The notes under the pieces are model-generated. The model was not told where the DNA came from and searched no databases. It saw nothing but the letters and a program-made list of their open reading frames with translations. The position numbers and the translations under genes are program-made. Of a stretch of DNA of 64,000 nt, positions 34,801-46,410 are shown in pieces (position 1 is the stretch's first letter; each line of letters starts with the position of its first letter). Source of the stretch: Aphelocoma coerulescens (lineage: Eukaryota > Chordata > Aves > Passeriformes > Corvidae); NCBI RefSeq assembly GCF_041296385.1, contig NW_027184085.1:12395301-12459300 (forward strand), in the 5' to 3' direction.

Positions 34801-36579
34801 TCAAGAAAAAGGAAATATTTTCTACTAAAAAGCACTGAATGCATAACCCTGGGCAGGGACATAATACTATCACGAGTGTTCAGATAAAATAAAGACAAAC
34901 TGGTGATGTCTGAGGAGTGGACAGCTTGCAAATCTTCGTCAAGTCTTCATAGTTCAGATCTGAACAAAATTAATCCTGCTATCAAAGACTCACAGGAAAA
35001 AGGACTCTTGTTTTGGAACATTAAGGCCCTGCATGACCATCCTTGCCACTTTCTCCTTCCTCCCTTACTGTTTTGTGTTTATGCAGCACGGTGGAGGAAG
35101 GCAACAACAGAGTTGCAGAAGTAACAGTCAAAACCACGACATGAAAGCCTTTCAGGATGGTGTGGGAGGCCTGTGTAGCTTGTCCAGGAATTTTCATAGC
35201 AGAATATTGTGGGGAAAAAAACACAAACAAAGGTGAAGGAATCTTGGAAAGTTTTATCATGTCTCCGTTGTATCTTAAGCAGTCTTTACTTTTCCCTTGT
35301 CTCATACTCCCAAGCCATATATAATTTTTTTCTTCATACTTAGCAACTCCAAGACACTGTTGTTTTTCCAACCATCCTCATTTCTAGAGCTTTTGTTCTC
35401 TTATTTCTCAAAATTTTGCCTTAAAAAACATTTTCCTGGAAATGCTTCATGCCCTTTTACTGCTTATTTCTCCTTGCTACTTCTCTGCCAATCTGCTACA
35501 TTCTTTTAATTCTATCTGCTTTAAACAATAATCCTTTAAGGATTATTAACATGATCTTATTCACAAATGCTTACTGGCATGCATTTTGGTTTGCAATCAT
35601 GAGTTGTACAGGTTAAAAACCTCTGCCCATCAAACAGCAACGGAGATGTCTTCTGATCACAAAGCATCCTGCTAATCAGCACGTTCAGGATAAAAACAAT
35701 TTGCTATGAATAAAAGAAACAATTTATTACATATTAACAACTATTAACTAATAAAACAAAAAATACTGATATTTGCCATACATATGACTACCAATCTCAT
35801 TTACAAATATGCCTAAGTGAAATTATTTCAATTTAAAACAAATACTTATGCTTTTGGTAACATGTCTGCTCATCATTCAAATTATTACATCCTCGTATTT
35901 CTCACTAGAACTGTAAAAAATTTTTTTTTGATTAAACAAGATTAGATTAGTTTAGGTTAGAAAAAAGCAGATTGGTTATCTTTCGTAAAGTAAAGGTTAT
36001 ATATTTCAACTACCATAAAGAATTGCAAAACTTCAGTGTGTGTAGGGTTAAAGGGTGGAAATGTGCTGTAACTTGCAGTGGAAATTTCCACTGCATGCTT
36101 TATTGGCAGAGGAATGAGCCTTACCCATGATAAGGGGGGCTGGGAGTGTGGTCTCTTCATAAACACGTTGGAATGCTGTGTCACGATATTTTTCCTTCCA
36201 GTTTTCTGACCAGTGTTTGGTTTTGGTCCCCCTGAGTTTTCCAGGGTCACAATGCACACTGATCCACTAAAACCTGAGGGACATTTTCCTGAGGACAAGC
36301 TGCAGGACCGTATCAGGCTCCTCTACTGTTTTCTCATGCTGGTGCATTGCACTCTCTGTAGCATTCTCCGATCTTTGTCACCCATTCACTCAGTCACCCT
36401 TTTTATTATTGAATGTAACACTGTCTTTTTTCAAACTCTGCAAAGCAAATACATAATTATGGGTATGGGAAAAAGTGTAAGGACAAAACCTGTTCTTCTG
36501 TCTGTACAACAGTAATTACTGTGCTTCTAAACTAGTAATTGGTTAGAGGATACAAGAGGGAAGTTAGGAATACTTGGAG
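31824..36579. other. AT-rich unassigned sequence with one 186-codon ORF
   Basis: No gene recognised. The longest ATG-started frame outside repeats is at 32618-33178 (+, 186 codons), without a domain. AAACCTGCAGATGACACAG near 34250-34268 resembles the CR1 ADDT region and may be a tiny CR1 relic. A poly(A) run is at 34415-34430. Confidence 0.4.
34415..34430 (+). repeat. Poly(A) run
   Basis: Sixteen A followed by GAAAGAAG; no retroposed parent is seen. Confidence 0.85.
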
Positions 36580-36800
36580 AGAAGTTACCTAGAAGGTCAA
36601 AAAAGCTCAGTACTGGAACCCAAGGTGTTCAATTTATTTGTCAATGATCTGGAAAATGTCTTAAGTAGTGAAGCAGCAGATTGTGCAGCACTGATATTTA
36701 TAACAGTCAAGATTAAAGGAACTGCAAAGGAACTGCTAAAATACACAGTTTGTGTGTTGAAAGGACAAACACAAGATAGGAAAGGGTTAACAGAATTTTA
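36580..36800 (+). mobile_element. CR1 LINE scrap, reverse transcriptase
   Basis: The plus strand encodes LEPKVFNLFVNDLENVL, a decayed form of the CR1 GPVLFNIFINDLD block that precedes the catalytic aspartates. Limits are approximate. Confidence 0.7.
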
Positions 36801-37190
36801 AAAAGTCACTATGTAGATGTAGAAATATGGGCTTAATTAAGTTTTTGGCATAAGTTATAAAACTTTAGTCAATGTGAATAGTTGTCCAAAAGTGGGAATC
36901 AGAACATAACACAACCCTGTGAATTATGATGAAAGGAAAAAAGAAAAATAGATGGTTAGGCCTCTTTATAAATCCATCTTGATAATAAATCCTGAATTTT
37001 GATCACAGTTCCTTTCTCACTGCCAAACTGAGTATGTTGGAAACTGAAAAGGTATAAAGAAATGAATGACAGAAAGATATGGTTTTCTCATTAAAAGAAC
37101 CCGAGCAAAGAAGGACTTTTCATCTTAAAAAAAGAAATATATCAAAATTACTCAAAATCATTATTTGACTGAGAGTAAATAGACAACAGA

Positions 37191-37243
37191 TCACAGAATC
37201 ATAGAATGGTTTGTGTTGGAAAGGACCTTTAAAGGTCATCTAG
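37191..37243 (-). mobile_element. CR1 3' tail, minus orientation
   Basis: Starts with ACAGAATCATAGAATGG, the complement of the CR1 3' terminus, followed by TTGGAAAGGACC and GGTCATCTAG. It is probably the displaced 3' end of the minus-strand CR1 that resumes near 37680. Confidence 0.8.
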
Positions 37244-37244
37244 T

Positions 37245-37397
37245 GGCTACCCTGGAGGTGTTTAAGGCCAGATTGGATGGGGATTTGAGCAATCTGATCT
37301 GGTGAAATATATCCCTGCCCATGTCAGGGTGGTTGGATTTAGGTGATCTTCAAAGATCTCTTCCAGCCTAAACTATTCTATAATTCTGTGATCTTGG
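37245..37397 (+). mobile_element. CR1 3' tail, plus orientation
   Basis: Runs from CTGGAGGTGTTTAAGGCC through the usual CR1 3' UTR to TATTCTATAATTCTGTGATC. It abuts the minus-strand tail on its left, giving two CR1 ends pointing away from a common middle and pairing as an inverted repeat. Confidence 0.85.
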
Positions 37398-37679
37398 GAC
37401 TAGGTGAAAGGTTAGATCTCATGAGGAACCCTCCAAGCACTCCCATCACTTGGAACAAATATGTTAACATATACCTTTAAAAAAAACAAAAAACCCCCCC
37501 CAAAAATATTATTAAAATATTTCACCTATAGCAAATGAAAGTTAATCAGAAATACAGATTTCTTTGGGTATGATCTGAAAATCTTGCAAAGGCTGAGTAA
37601 ATTTATGCCCAGTTAATGACTTGGGGGGATAATGGGTAGGGATGTTCTGTAGGTCATACCCAGCTAATATGTAACCTAA

Positions 37680-38084
37680 TGAGCAGAGACATCTTCAGCT
37701 AGATCAGGTTGCTCAGAGCCTTGTCCAACCTGGCCTTGGATGTTTCCAGGGGTGGGGTATCCATCACCTCTTCAGGCGACCTATTCCATTGTCTCACCAC
37801 CCTTATTGTTTAAAAAATTCTTCCTTATATCTAGTCTCAATCTACCCTCTTTTCATTTAGAGCCATTACCCTTTGTCCTGTTGCAACAGACACAGCTAAA
37901 TGGTCTGTCCCCATCTTTCTTGTAGGCCACTTTTAAATACTGAAAGGCCACAACAGGGTGTCCTTGTAGCCTTCTCTTGTTAAGGCGGAACAAGCCCAAT
38001 TCTTTTAGCCTTTCCTTATAGGAGAGGTGCTCTGATCTTCTTGTGTCTCTCCTCTGGGCGCACTCCAACAGGTCCATGTCTCTC
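37680..38084 (-). mobile_element. CR1 LINE 3' part, left of an LTR insertion
   Basis: The minus strand encodes the CR1 C-terminal region (MDLLECAQRR, HLSYKERLKELGLF, KRRLQGH) and 3' UTR. Its 5' side stops at 38084, exactly where a solo LTR begins, and the CR1 resumes at 38589 at the matching place in the element. Confidence 0.9.
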
Positions 38085-38588
38085 TGATGCCACGATGATT
38101 TTTTTTGCCTTTTCCTTTTACATACCTTTCATGTATTCTCAGTGTCCTTAGCACACATACTTGTAATTCTTTAAGCCTGATATCTTAGCATAGTCCTGGA
38201 ATTCTGCTAGGCCAGAACACCACACATCCTGAAGGCCTCACAGCTGGAGGCCAGAAAGCTTTGTACTATCTTGAAAAACCAAGGCCCTCTCTAGAATGTA
38301 TTCTCTAAACTAAGATTAGCCCCATTTGAGGGGGGAATACTTTCGAATAGGGAGATGTCACACCATTCATTTAAGCCTCTCACTGGGGAATCTTTGTCAG
38401 ATATGCTGATTTGCAAGGTCTATAAAATATATATATATATATGCGATATATGGGGTGTGTGCATTTTGGTGTATTCCACCTTGACAAACTGTTGCACCAT
38501 AAAGATCCCTATTAAATACCAAAGTAAAAACCCTTTTATCTCTTAACTGTGTCTGACTCTTAATTCTAAGATCAGGAAAAAGGCATCA
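38085..38588 (+). mobile_element. Solo LTR (504 bp) inserted into a CR1
   Basis: Starts TGATGCCACG and ends AAGGCATCA, so the ends form a perfect 7-bp inverted repeat (TGATGCC/GGCATCA) with TG...CA termini. A TATA box (TATAAAATA, 38421-38429) is followed by a TA run and, downstream, by A-rich TTAAATACCAAAGTAAAAAC and CTGTGTCTGACTC, consistent with R/U5. The host CR1 is continuous across it. Flanking bases (TCTC versus CCTC) give only an imperfect 4-bp duplication, so the class is uncertain; class I is possible. Confidence 0.8.
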
Positions 38589-40465
38589 CCTCCTATGCTG
38601 GGACCCCAGAGCTGGATGCAGTGCTCCAGGTGGGTCTCAGCAGAGCGGAGCAGAGGGGCAGAATCCCCTCCCTCCCCTGCTGCCCACGGGGCTCTGGATG
38701 CAGCCCAGGACACGTTTGGCTCTCTGGGCTGTGAGTGCCATGGCTGGGGCATGTCCAGCCTCTCACCCACAGCACCCCCAAGTCCTTCTGGGCAGGGCTG
38801 CTCTTGGTCTCTCCATCCCCAGACTGGGTTGATTCCAGGCGTCGCCCCAACCCAGATGAAGCGCCAGCACTTGGTCTTACTGCACCTCATGATATTCCTG
38901 TGGGCCACTTCTCGAGCTTGTCCAGGTCCCTCTGGATGGCATCCTGTCATTCAGACATGTCAGCTGTACAACTCAGCTTGGTGTCATCTGCAGATTTGCT
39001 GAGGGTGCACCCAATCCTTCATCTATGTCATTAACATAAATATTAAATAACACTGGTCCCAATACAGACCTCTGAGGGCACCGCTTGGCACAGATGTCCA
39101 TCAGGACTCTGAGCCATTCACCACAAACCTCTGGATATGACCATCCAACTAATTCCTCATTCACTGAACATTCCACCCATCAAACCCATGTCTCTCCAAT
39201 TTAGAGAGAAGGATCTTGTAGGTGACCATATCAAAGGCTTTACAGAAGTCCAGAAAAATGACATCTGAAGCCCTTCCCTTGTCCACTGAGGTAGTCACTT
39301 GATCATAGAAGATGACTGGGCTGGTCAGGCAGGACTTAGCCTTGGTGAAGCTGTGCTGGTTCTCCCCAATCACATCCCCGTCCTCCAAGTGCCGTAGCAC
39401 AGTCTCTAGGAGAATCTGTTCCATGATCTTCCCAGGCACAGAGGGGAGGGTGACAGATAATTCCCAGGGACCCTCCTTTCTTCCCTTCTCAAAGATGAGT
39501 ACAATGTTTCCTCTTTTCCAGTCAGCTGGGACATTACCTGACTGCCATGACTTTTCAAATATGATGGACAGCACCTTGGGAACTACATCAGCTGATACCC
39601 TCAGATCTCTGGGATGCGTGTCAGGTACTGTAGACTCATGTCTGTTCAGATTCTTTAGGAGTCTTTAACCTGATCTTCTCTTGCAGTGGGAGGGACTTTA
39701 CTCTCCCAGTTCCTGGATGAAGCTCCATCAATTTGGGAGATGTGGGAAGAGAGGTTGCCAGTGAAGACTGAGGAAAAATATTGTTGAGTACCTCAGCTTT
39801 CTCATCTGCTGTCACCAATTTCTCAGTTGTGCTTATCAGGGGGCTACATTTTCTCTGACCTTTACCTTGATTCTTGGTGTCCTTTGTGAAGTTCAGCTGT
39901 AGTAAATTCTTTTCCATCCCGAACCCATCCCTACACAACTGGATAGCATCCCTATACTCTTCGCTGGATACCCATCCCTGCTTCCACTGAGCATTTCCTT
40001 CTTACCCTTTAGTTCAAGCAGCCATGTCATTCCCTTTCCTGATTTTTTACTTATGGGGAGCAAGAGCTCTGGTGCTTCCTGGACCACACCCTCCAAAATC
40101 TGCCAGCTCTGTTCCACGCCCTTGTCTCTGGAGGCAGTTTCTCAGGGGGCACCACTGGCAAACTCCGTAAACAACTCAAAGTTTGCTTTCTTAAAATTTG
40201 GTGTCCTGACTTCACTCTTCTCCTGACTCATATCCCTCAGGACTGTGAACTTCACCAGTGCATGATCACTGCAGCCCTGACTGCCTCCAGTCATGTCACT
40301 GATTAGCTCACTTGGATTGGTGACTGACAGGTCCAGTAAAGCAGCCCCTCTGGTAGGGCTGTCACCTATATGAAGTAAATGCTTATTAAATATGTATCTC
40401 TCTTTGAACACTGGAGGACACCACTGAGATCACCCAGCAGAAAAACTGATCCTCTCAGGGTAAAA
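38589..40465 (-). mobile_element. CR1 LINE ORF2 remnant: endonuclease end to reverse transcriptase
   Basis: Read on the minus strand from right to left: end of the endonuclease (LDLSVTNPSELI, GCSDHALVKF at 40142-40411), the linker (ITADEKAE-like at 39636-39938), the reverse transcriptase (FLDFCKAFDMV at 39161-39574; RSVLGPVLFNIYVNDI at 38973-39176) and the region ending LEHCIQLWGPS next to 38600. Frames change and stops occur, and no intact ORF remains. Together with 37680-38084 this is one 5'-truncated CR1 of about 2.3 kb, the longest in the window. The upper limit is approximate. Confidence 0.92.
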
Positions 40466-40849
40466 CCGTCTGTAAAGGTAATGCAGTCCACTGAGGCATT
40501 TGTTGCTGTAAAGTGTTGTGGTAGTCAGTATTTTAAGGGCTTCAAAAGGAAAGTGACAAAATGCAGTGAATCTCACGAGCAGGGGTGAAGCTTTGCAGCT
40601 GCTCACTCAGCAAATACTCAGGGAAAGGATGCCCAAGCAGAGTGTTTGCTCTCTGAGTCTTCCACAAGAACCTTCAGCGGAGCCATGCTAGAAGGAAAAT
40701 TCTGAGATGAGACAGAACTTGGGGATTTCCTAACATGACAAATAAATCTTTCTTACACTAAACTTACACAAAATGCCACATTTAACAATAACCTGACACC
40801 AATATCTAAAACCTGTGAAACCAAGACATTTGTAACGAAAGTAAATGAA

Positions 40850-41380
40850 CAACAGCGCTCAGAGTGCTGTAGTGAATGGGGCTACATCTGGCTGGTGACT
40901 GATCACCCTGCAGAGATGGATGTGGAGCTGGCTGATGCTGGGCTCAGTGTGGGTCAGCAGTGCCTGGGCAGCCCCAAGGGCAAATCCCATCCCAGAGCAC
41001 CAAGCACAGCACAACGGCCCAGAGGGGGATGGTCCTGCTGGGCTCAGCCTTGGGGTGGCCTCAGCGTGGGCACTGTGTGAAGGTGATGTGAAGGTCCTTT
41101 AATGCATCCTGAGGGGGGCAAAAAAACTGGTGAGAAAGCCTGAAAGGAATGTCCTGTGAGGAGCAGCTGAGGACTTTGGGTTGTTCAGCAGAAGAAAAGG
41201 AGGCTGAGGGATGACCTCATTGCTCTCTGCAGCTTCATGAGGGGGGGGACAGGGACATGCTGAGCTCTTCTCCCTGTTACTCAGTGAAAGGATGCATGGG
41301 AATGATTCAGAGCTATGCCACGGGTGGTTTGGATAGGACTGTATTCCACACAGTGAATAATTAAATGATGAAACTGTCAC
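40850..41380 (+). mobile_element. CR1 LINE 3' fragment
   Basis: Contains GCTGAGGACTTTGGGTTGTT and GAGGCTGAGGGATGACCTCA, hallmarks of the CR1 3' coding end, preceded by a GC-rich part with decayed coding sequence. The terminal octamer repeat is lost. The left limit is approximate. Confidence 0.8.
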
Positions 41381-44300
41381 AGGGTTCTCTGAACATAAAC
41401 ACTATAAATGTAAGCTAAAAATCAATTAGGCAAAATAATGGAAGAAAAAAAAACACAAGTAAAAGCTTCTAAACAAAACCCCCACATTTATAAATTTCAT
41501 TCACAAGTCCCATACTGCCTCAGGATAGAATGGGCACATCAAAGGAAACACCACTATGTTCCTGTATTGCTTGCAAACTCTTCCGTTGAGCAGCTGCTTT
41601 TGGCCATTGGCAAGAACAGGATTCTGGGCTAGATGGACTTTTGGACTGACCTAGGATAATATCACGGTAATTATACCAGATCTTTGTACAACATTTGGTC
41701 ATGCAGTTTATAGAATGAACATCAACTCAATAGAAGTAAGCTCATTTCTCAACATGAAAGAGAAAAACATAAACAGTTAACCATACGTCTCTGATTCATT
41801 CTCAGGATATACATTTGCACATCTAATTAATTTTAGGGAAAAGAAACTGCAAAATGTAGTAAGGCAAAATGGCAGCAGGCAAAATGGCTCGCTTTAATAT
41901 TAAAAAAATGTTTGATTTTTTCTTATGAAGCTTTTTAATTTTCTTTAAATTTGAAACTTAGTGTCTGCCAATGAATTTTTTTTTGCTTCTTTAAGGAGAT
42001 CAGTCAATGCAGAATGCAGTAATCCATTAATGTTTCCTCATGGTTTCTTGTCCAATGTTAGAATTCGTTGCATATTAACATAGATTATAATAAGAAGTGG
42101 ATCCAATTTGACAATCCTAATTTTTTGTTTTCTCCTGTCTTGGGATATATTTTGAATAAGAAGTATTTGAAAATCAAAGAAGGCATTTAGATGCATTTGC
42201 TTGCATTTTATGATACGCCTGCTGTGAATTAATCACCATCTGTTCCAAAAAGAGTTGTATCTTTTCTTGGGAATGATCACCAACTCCTATTACTGCCTAT
42301 TTTTATTTCTAAGTCAATTTTCTATCACTGATTTACAAAGCTTATGTGGTCACAGCTATCCTTCATAAAGGGAAAAAATGTTTGGTGTGTTCTGCTTCAG
42401 TTTGACAACTCTGCTGAAACTTAGAGCATTTACAATAATTTACAACTCTAAGGTACTGTGATATGTGGCTGCTGTTATTATAAGTATGAAGTTGCTATTA
42501 GTTCAAGTACTAAGCTATTGTTATTCCTGTATGCTTTACTATACACTGTGTGAATTATTAATTCCTTTTTATGCTGATCAAGCATTTTTAGGTGAAGATA
42601 CAAAGAAAAATGTAAAGTTTTATTACTGTTTCAGCCACTTTCTGTCATAATTTGTTTTGCTGTTTTGTGAAGTCTTCATCTATATAGAATGTAGTGGTCA
42701 TCATTCTGAAGCCACACAGAGCTCAGAAACTCTGTTTCACAGGAAAATTTGAATCTGGCCCAAAGGTTTTTTAACTAATTTTACATCCACCTTTAAAAAT
42801 TAATTAGCCAAAAATATTACCAGTGGAGATTTTCAAAACCAAAATTCACCCTGTATCCTCACACACAGATTAAATAAGCCATCAAACTTGTCAGATTAAT
42901 TCTTCCAGTTGCCGGGACAAGAATACCAGATCTTCCAGACACCTTTCTAATGGAAAAAATAACTGCATGTTTAACTACACTTTACAACAGCTGGTAGCCT
43001 TAGAATACTGACTTGAGAAAGGATTCACAGGCTTCAAACCGACTTTGACTCAGAGCTTTCGTCTTCTGGCACAATGCTTCCACCTGCACTGAAGTGAGGT
43101 GTGAAGCACAGACCCAACCATCACTGCTGTTGCAAATTAGAGAGAATTCATTTTTCTGCAAAAATACAGAGGAACCAAGCCTACAGCTACATAATATCCT
43201 CTTGACGAAAATCCAGTTTGCTCATAGAAGAAACATGGACTGTAATAGCTAAAGCAGTAGTTCAGGATGTCAAGTAATATCAAGTGAATAACACTCCAAG
43301 TATGTGTTTGAGGGGAAGATGTCATTCCTCTGTGGAATTATATTTGTAGGCAGTAGTGATTCCCTGTGTTGCACAAAGGTGCCTAAGACATTAAGAGGAG
43401 CTATAAATTTCATTTGGAATCAAATCTAGTGGAATGGTGAGAAATGTTTTAAGCCAGATTTGTGTCAGTAGCAACAAATTATGAAGTTTTGATCGACACA
43501 CCAGAATTACAGGCCAAGCTAAGCAGAAATACACAGTCTAGTGCTAAAAGAACTGGCTGCTTGGATCAAGGCAAGGTTAGACTGGATTGAAAGACTTTTC
43601 AAAGTGTTACGCATCGATTTTAAGCAAGCGGTAGCAAAACAAGACAGATGCTATTGATAGATACCTTATACCCTGTATCTAACAAGGGGTTCATGGGTAT
43701 GTATTTGAACAATTTTTATTAAGTTCAATCCAAATGAGTTTCAGTTTCATTGAAGTGGATGTATTGAAGCCACTGCTGGCTACTGAAAACAATGCTAAAA
43801 TAATAAATAAACTACTCACTGAGGATGAAAAGTCTGACCCTTATCCATTCTTAGTATTGTTAAATCAGGAACAGCACTAATGAAATCTGGTTTGTCACCT
43901 CCCAGTTTAAAGGAAGGCTAGAAAATAGAAAACTTACTATCATCAAAGTGGGGTTTAAAATGAAAAGTATACAAAATCCCAACAAAATATGGGATCATGA
44001 TCATCACTCAATGAACAAAGGGTCATACTTCTGGGGTTGAAATTAAAACTGTCATAAGTGATGGAGTCATGTTCCTTATGGGGTATCATGTGTCCCCTGT
44101 CTTTCCAGATGACTCCCATCCATATGTGAAGAAGAGCATTTAAGACACAGGACACCTATAATTTAGCCTAAGGGAAATTGAAAACATGCAACAATCACAC
44201 CCAAGACACACAGTCAGACATATGGACAAAAACAGACCAAATGCTCTCTGCTGCAAGCAAATTTCCAAGGAAATTGGCCAGAACTATCTAACTTGGAAGG

Positions 44301-45694
44301 GAGGTAAATCTGCTTGGCCTTAGTTCTCTTAATGAGATAAAATAGGGGAACATATTTCTCTAACAGAATTGGTAGTGATCTTAGTTAGGCATATGGCAAG
44401 GAATGAATTGTCACAATGAAGAAGTAAAGCAGGATATAAAGGGAAGCTCCTGAGTGCTGCTCCTCTGTGACTCGTGCAAGTGGTTCCCCTTGGAAGTGCT
44501 GCATCGTATGGTGCCACACTGCATTACTTTTGCCAACCAAACTGCACAGGTATGGTAAGGTTTCTGCCTGCAGCTCATCTAGAGTTTGATAAACTTTTTC
44601 TAAAGTAATATGTTAAGCCTTTGACTTCTACTGAGATTTCAACCTCTCTTCTTGTCACTTAGGTGTTAGTGAGGTTAAGAAAAATAAGGCAGAAATGCAG
44701 CAAAATGTAAGAAATATGTTTTTATGGTGAATGCTACTATTAAATCATAAAAACTTTTCTGAACTGATGACAGGTCAGAAGACAACATTAGATTTCACAT
44801 ATTTCTAATGTCAGAAGAAGAGACATGAAATTATTTTGAAAAGCAACATCGTTGGTATCAGTTACATTTAGCTAAAAACGACAGTTTTGTGTTTTGAGAA
44901 TTGAGACAAGAACAAAGAATTTGTTATGAGTCACTGGTGTCTGGAAACTTCAGACACATTTCTCTTTTCACCTTGATTGTGAGGCATTAAGTCCTTTACA
45001 TTATCTTCTTCTGAACTGAGGTTTTCTAAAAACATCTCCTACTATAATAAATATAACTGAGATCATGGCAGATACTTGTCAGAAAAGACACAGTTAACAA
45101 TCAGAAAAAAATTTAAAGTCCCTCTCAGAAATGAAGTTTTAAATTAGTTTTAAAAATTAACATCTTAATAGATGTGCAGTAAAAAATTCTAGTTCATGCT
45201 GACCTGTTTATCAAAAGGACAGAAGTAACAGAATATCTGAAGCTGGGGCGTATTAGAAGCACTACATTACTTGTGGTGATGAGAAAGGCTAAAGTTTATA
45301 TACTTGAAGATAACAAATATGACTACTTTGGACTAGAATTTTTGAGACTCTTAGAGACTTAAAATAAATTATTACAAAAATGCCTTTAAAGCTTACACCT
45401 CCGACTCACAGTTTTTAAAAGAATACAAGTTTCTATCTGATTTACCAGAAATAATTACAAAAGGGGCTTAAATCTCTTAGAATCTGACCATGTCTTCACT
45501 GTGGTGATTATTCAAGGTTTGTTTCAGTAGCAGTGATGTTCTCAATTTCTGATATGATCACACATCCTCAAATTACACATTTTAAACCTTTCTAGAAAAG
45601 AATGGCAGCCAGGTAGTGTACTGTTTTAGTCAAATTAATGTATGCTATGACTACAACCATCTCTCATATATTTCTCTTTGCATGTTTTGCTGTT
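41381..45694. other. AT-rich unassigned sequence
   Basis: Over 4 kb with only short chance frames. No gene, RNA or repeat is recognised. Confidence 0.4.
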
Positions 45695-46410
45695 CACTAA
45701 ACAACCAGAGGACTTGGTGACGGTGAGGAAGTAGTGGGTGGTGTTTATTTCAGTTTCAGTAAGGCTTTTGACACAGTCTCTTGAGACATCCTTATAGACA
45801 AACTGATGAAGCACAGACCAGGTGAGTAGACAGAGAAGTGAATGGAAAGCTGGCTGGACTTCAGGCTCAAAACCCTGTTTTAAGTGGCACAAATCCAGCT
45901 GGAAGCCAGTCACTTGACCTTAGGGGTCAGTACTGGCATCGATACTGGAGTGAATCCTCTGAGAGGCCATGAAGACAATTAAGTGATTGGAGTGCCTGAA
46001 TACAAGGAGAAGCTGAGAGAGCTGGGACTGCTCAGCCTGGAGAGGAGAAAGCTCAGGGAGTTGTTATCAATGAGTATAAATACCAGGAGCATGGGGCTGG
46101 CAGGCTAAAGAAGATGGAGCCAGGCTCTGCTCAGTGATGCCCAGTGGAGGCAATGACAAGAGGCACTGGGAAGAAACCGAAATACAGGAAACTCAGTTTA
46201 AACAGCATAGGTTTTTTTTAATATATAGTGATGGAACACAAAACCAGGTTGCCCAGAGAAGTTATAGGGTCTCTATCCATGGCAATATTCAAAACATGAA
46301 AGGGCCCAGCCCTGGGCTGCCTGCCCTCACAGACCCTGCTCTGAGAATGCAGGTTGGACTAGGCATTCTCTGGAGGTCCCTTCCAGCCTCCAATCTTCAG
46401 TGATTTTACC
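45695..46410 (+). mobile_element. CR1 LINE with internal deletion
   Basis: Starts in the reverse transcriptase (FSFSKAFDTV on the plus strand near 45750), jumps over part of the coding region, and continues with KEKLRELGLLSLERRK-like sequence at 46000-46060 and a 3' UTR ending CTTCCAGCCTCCAATCTTCA. Decay is strong. Confidence 0.85.
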
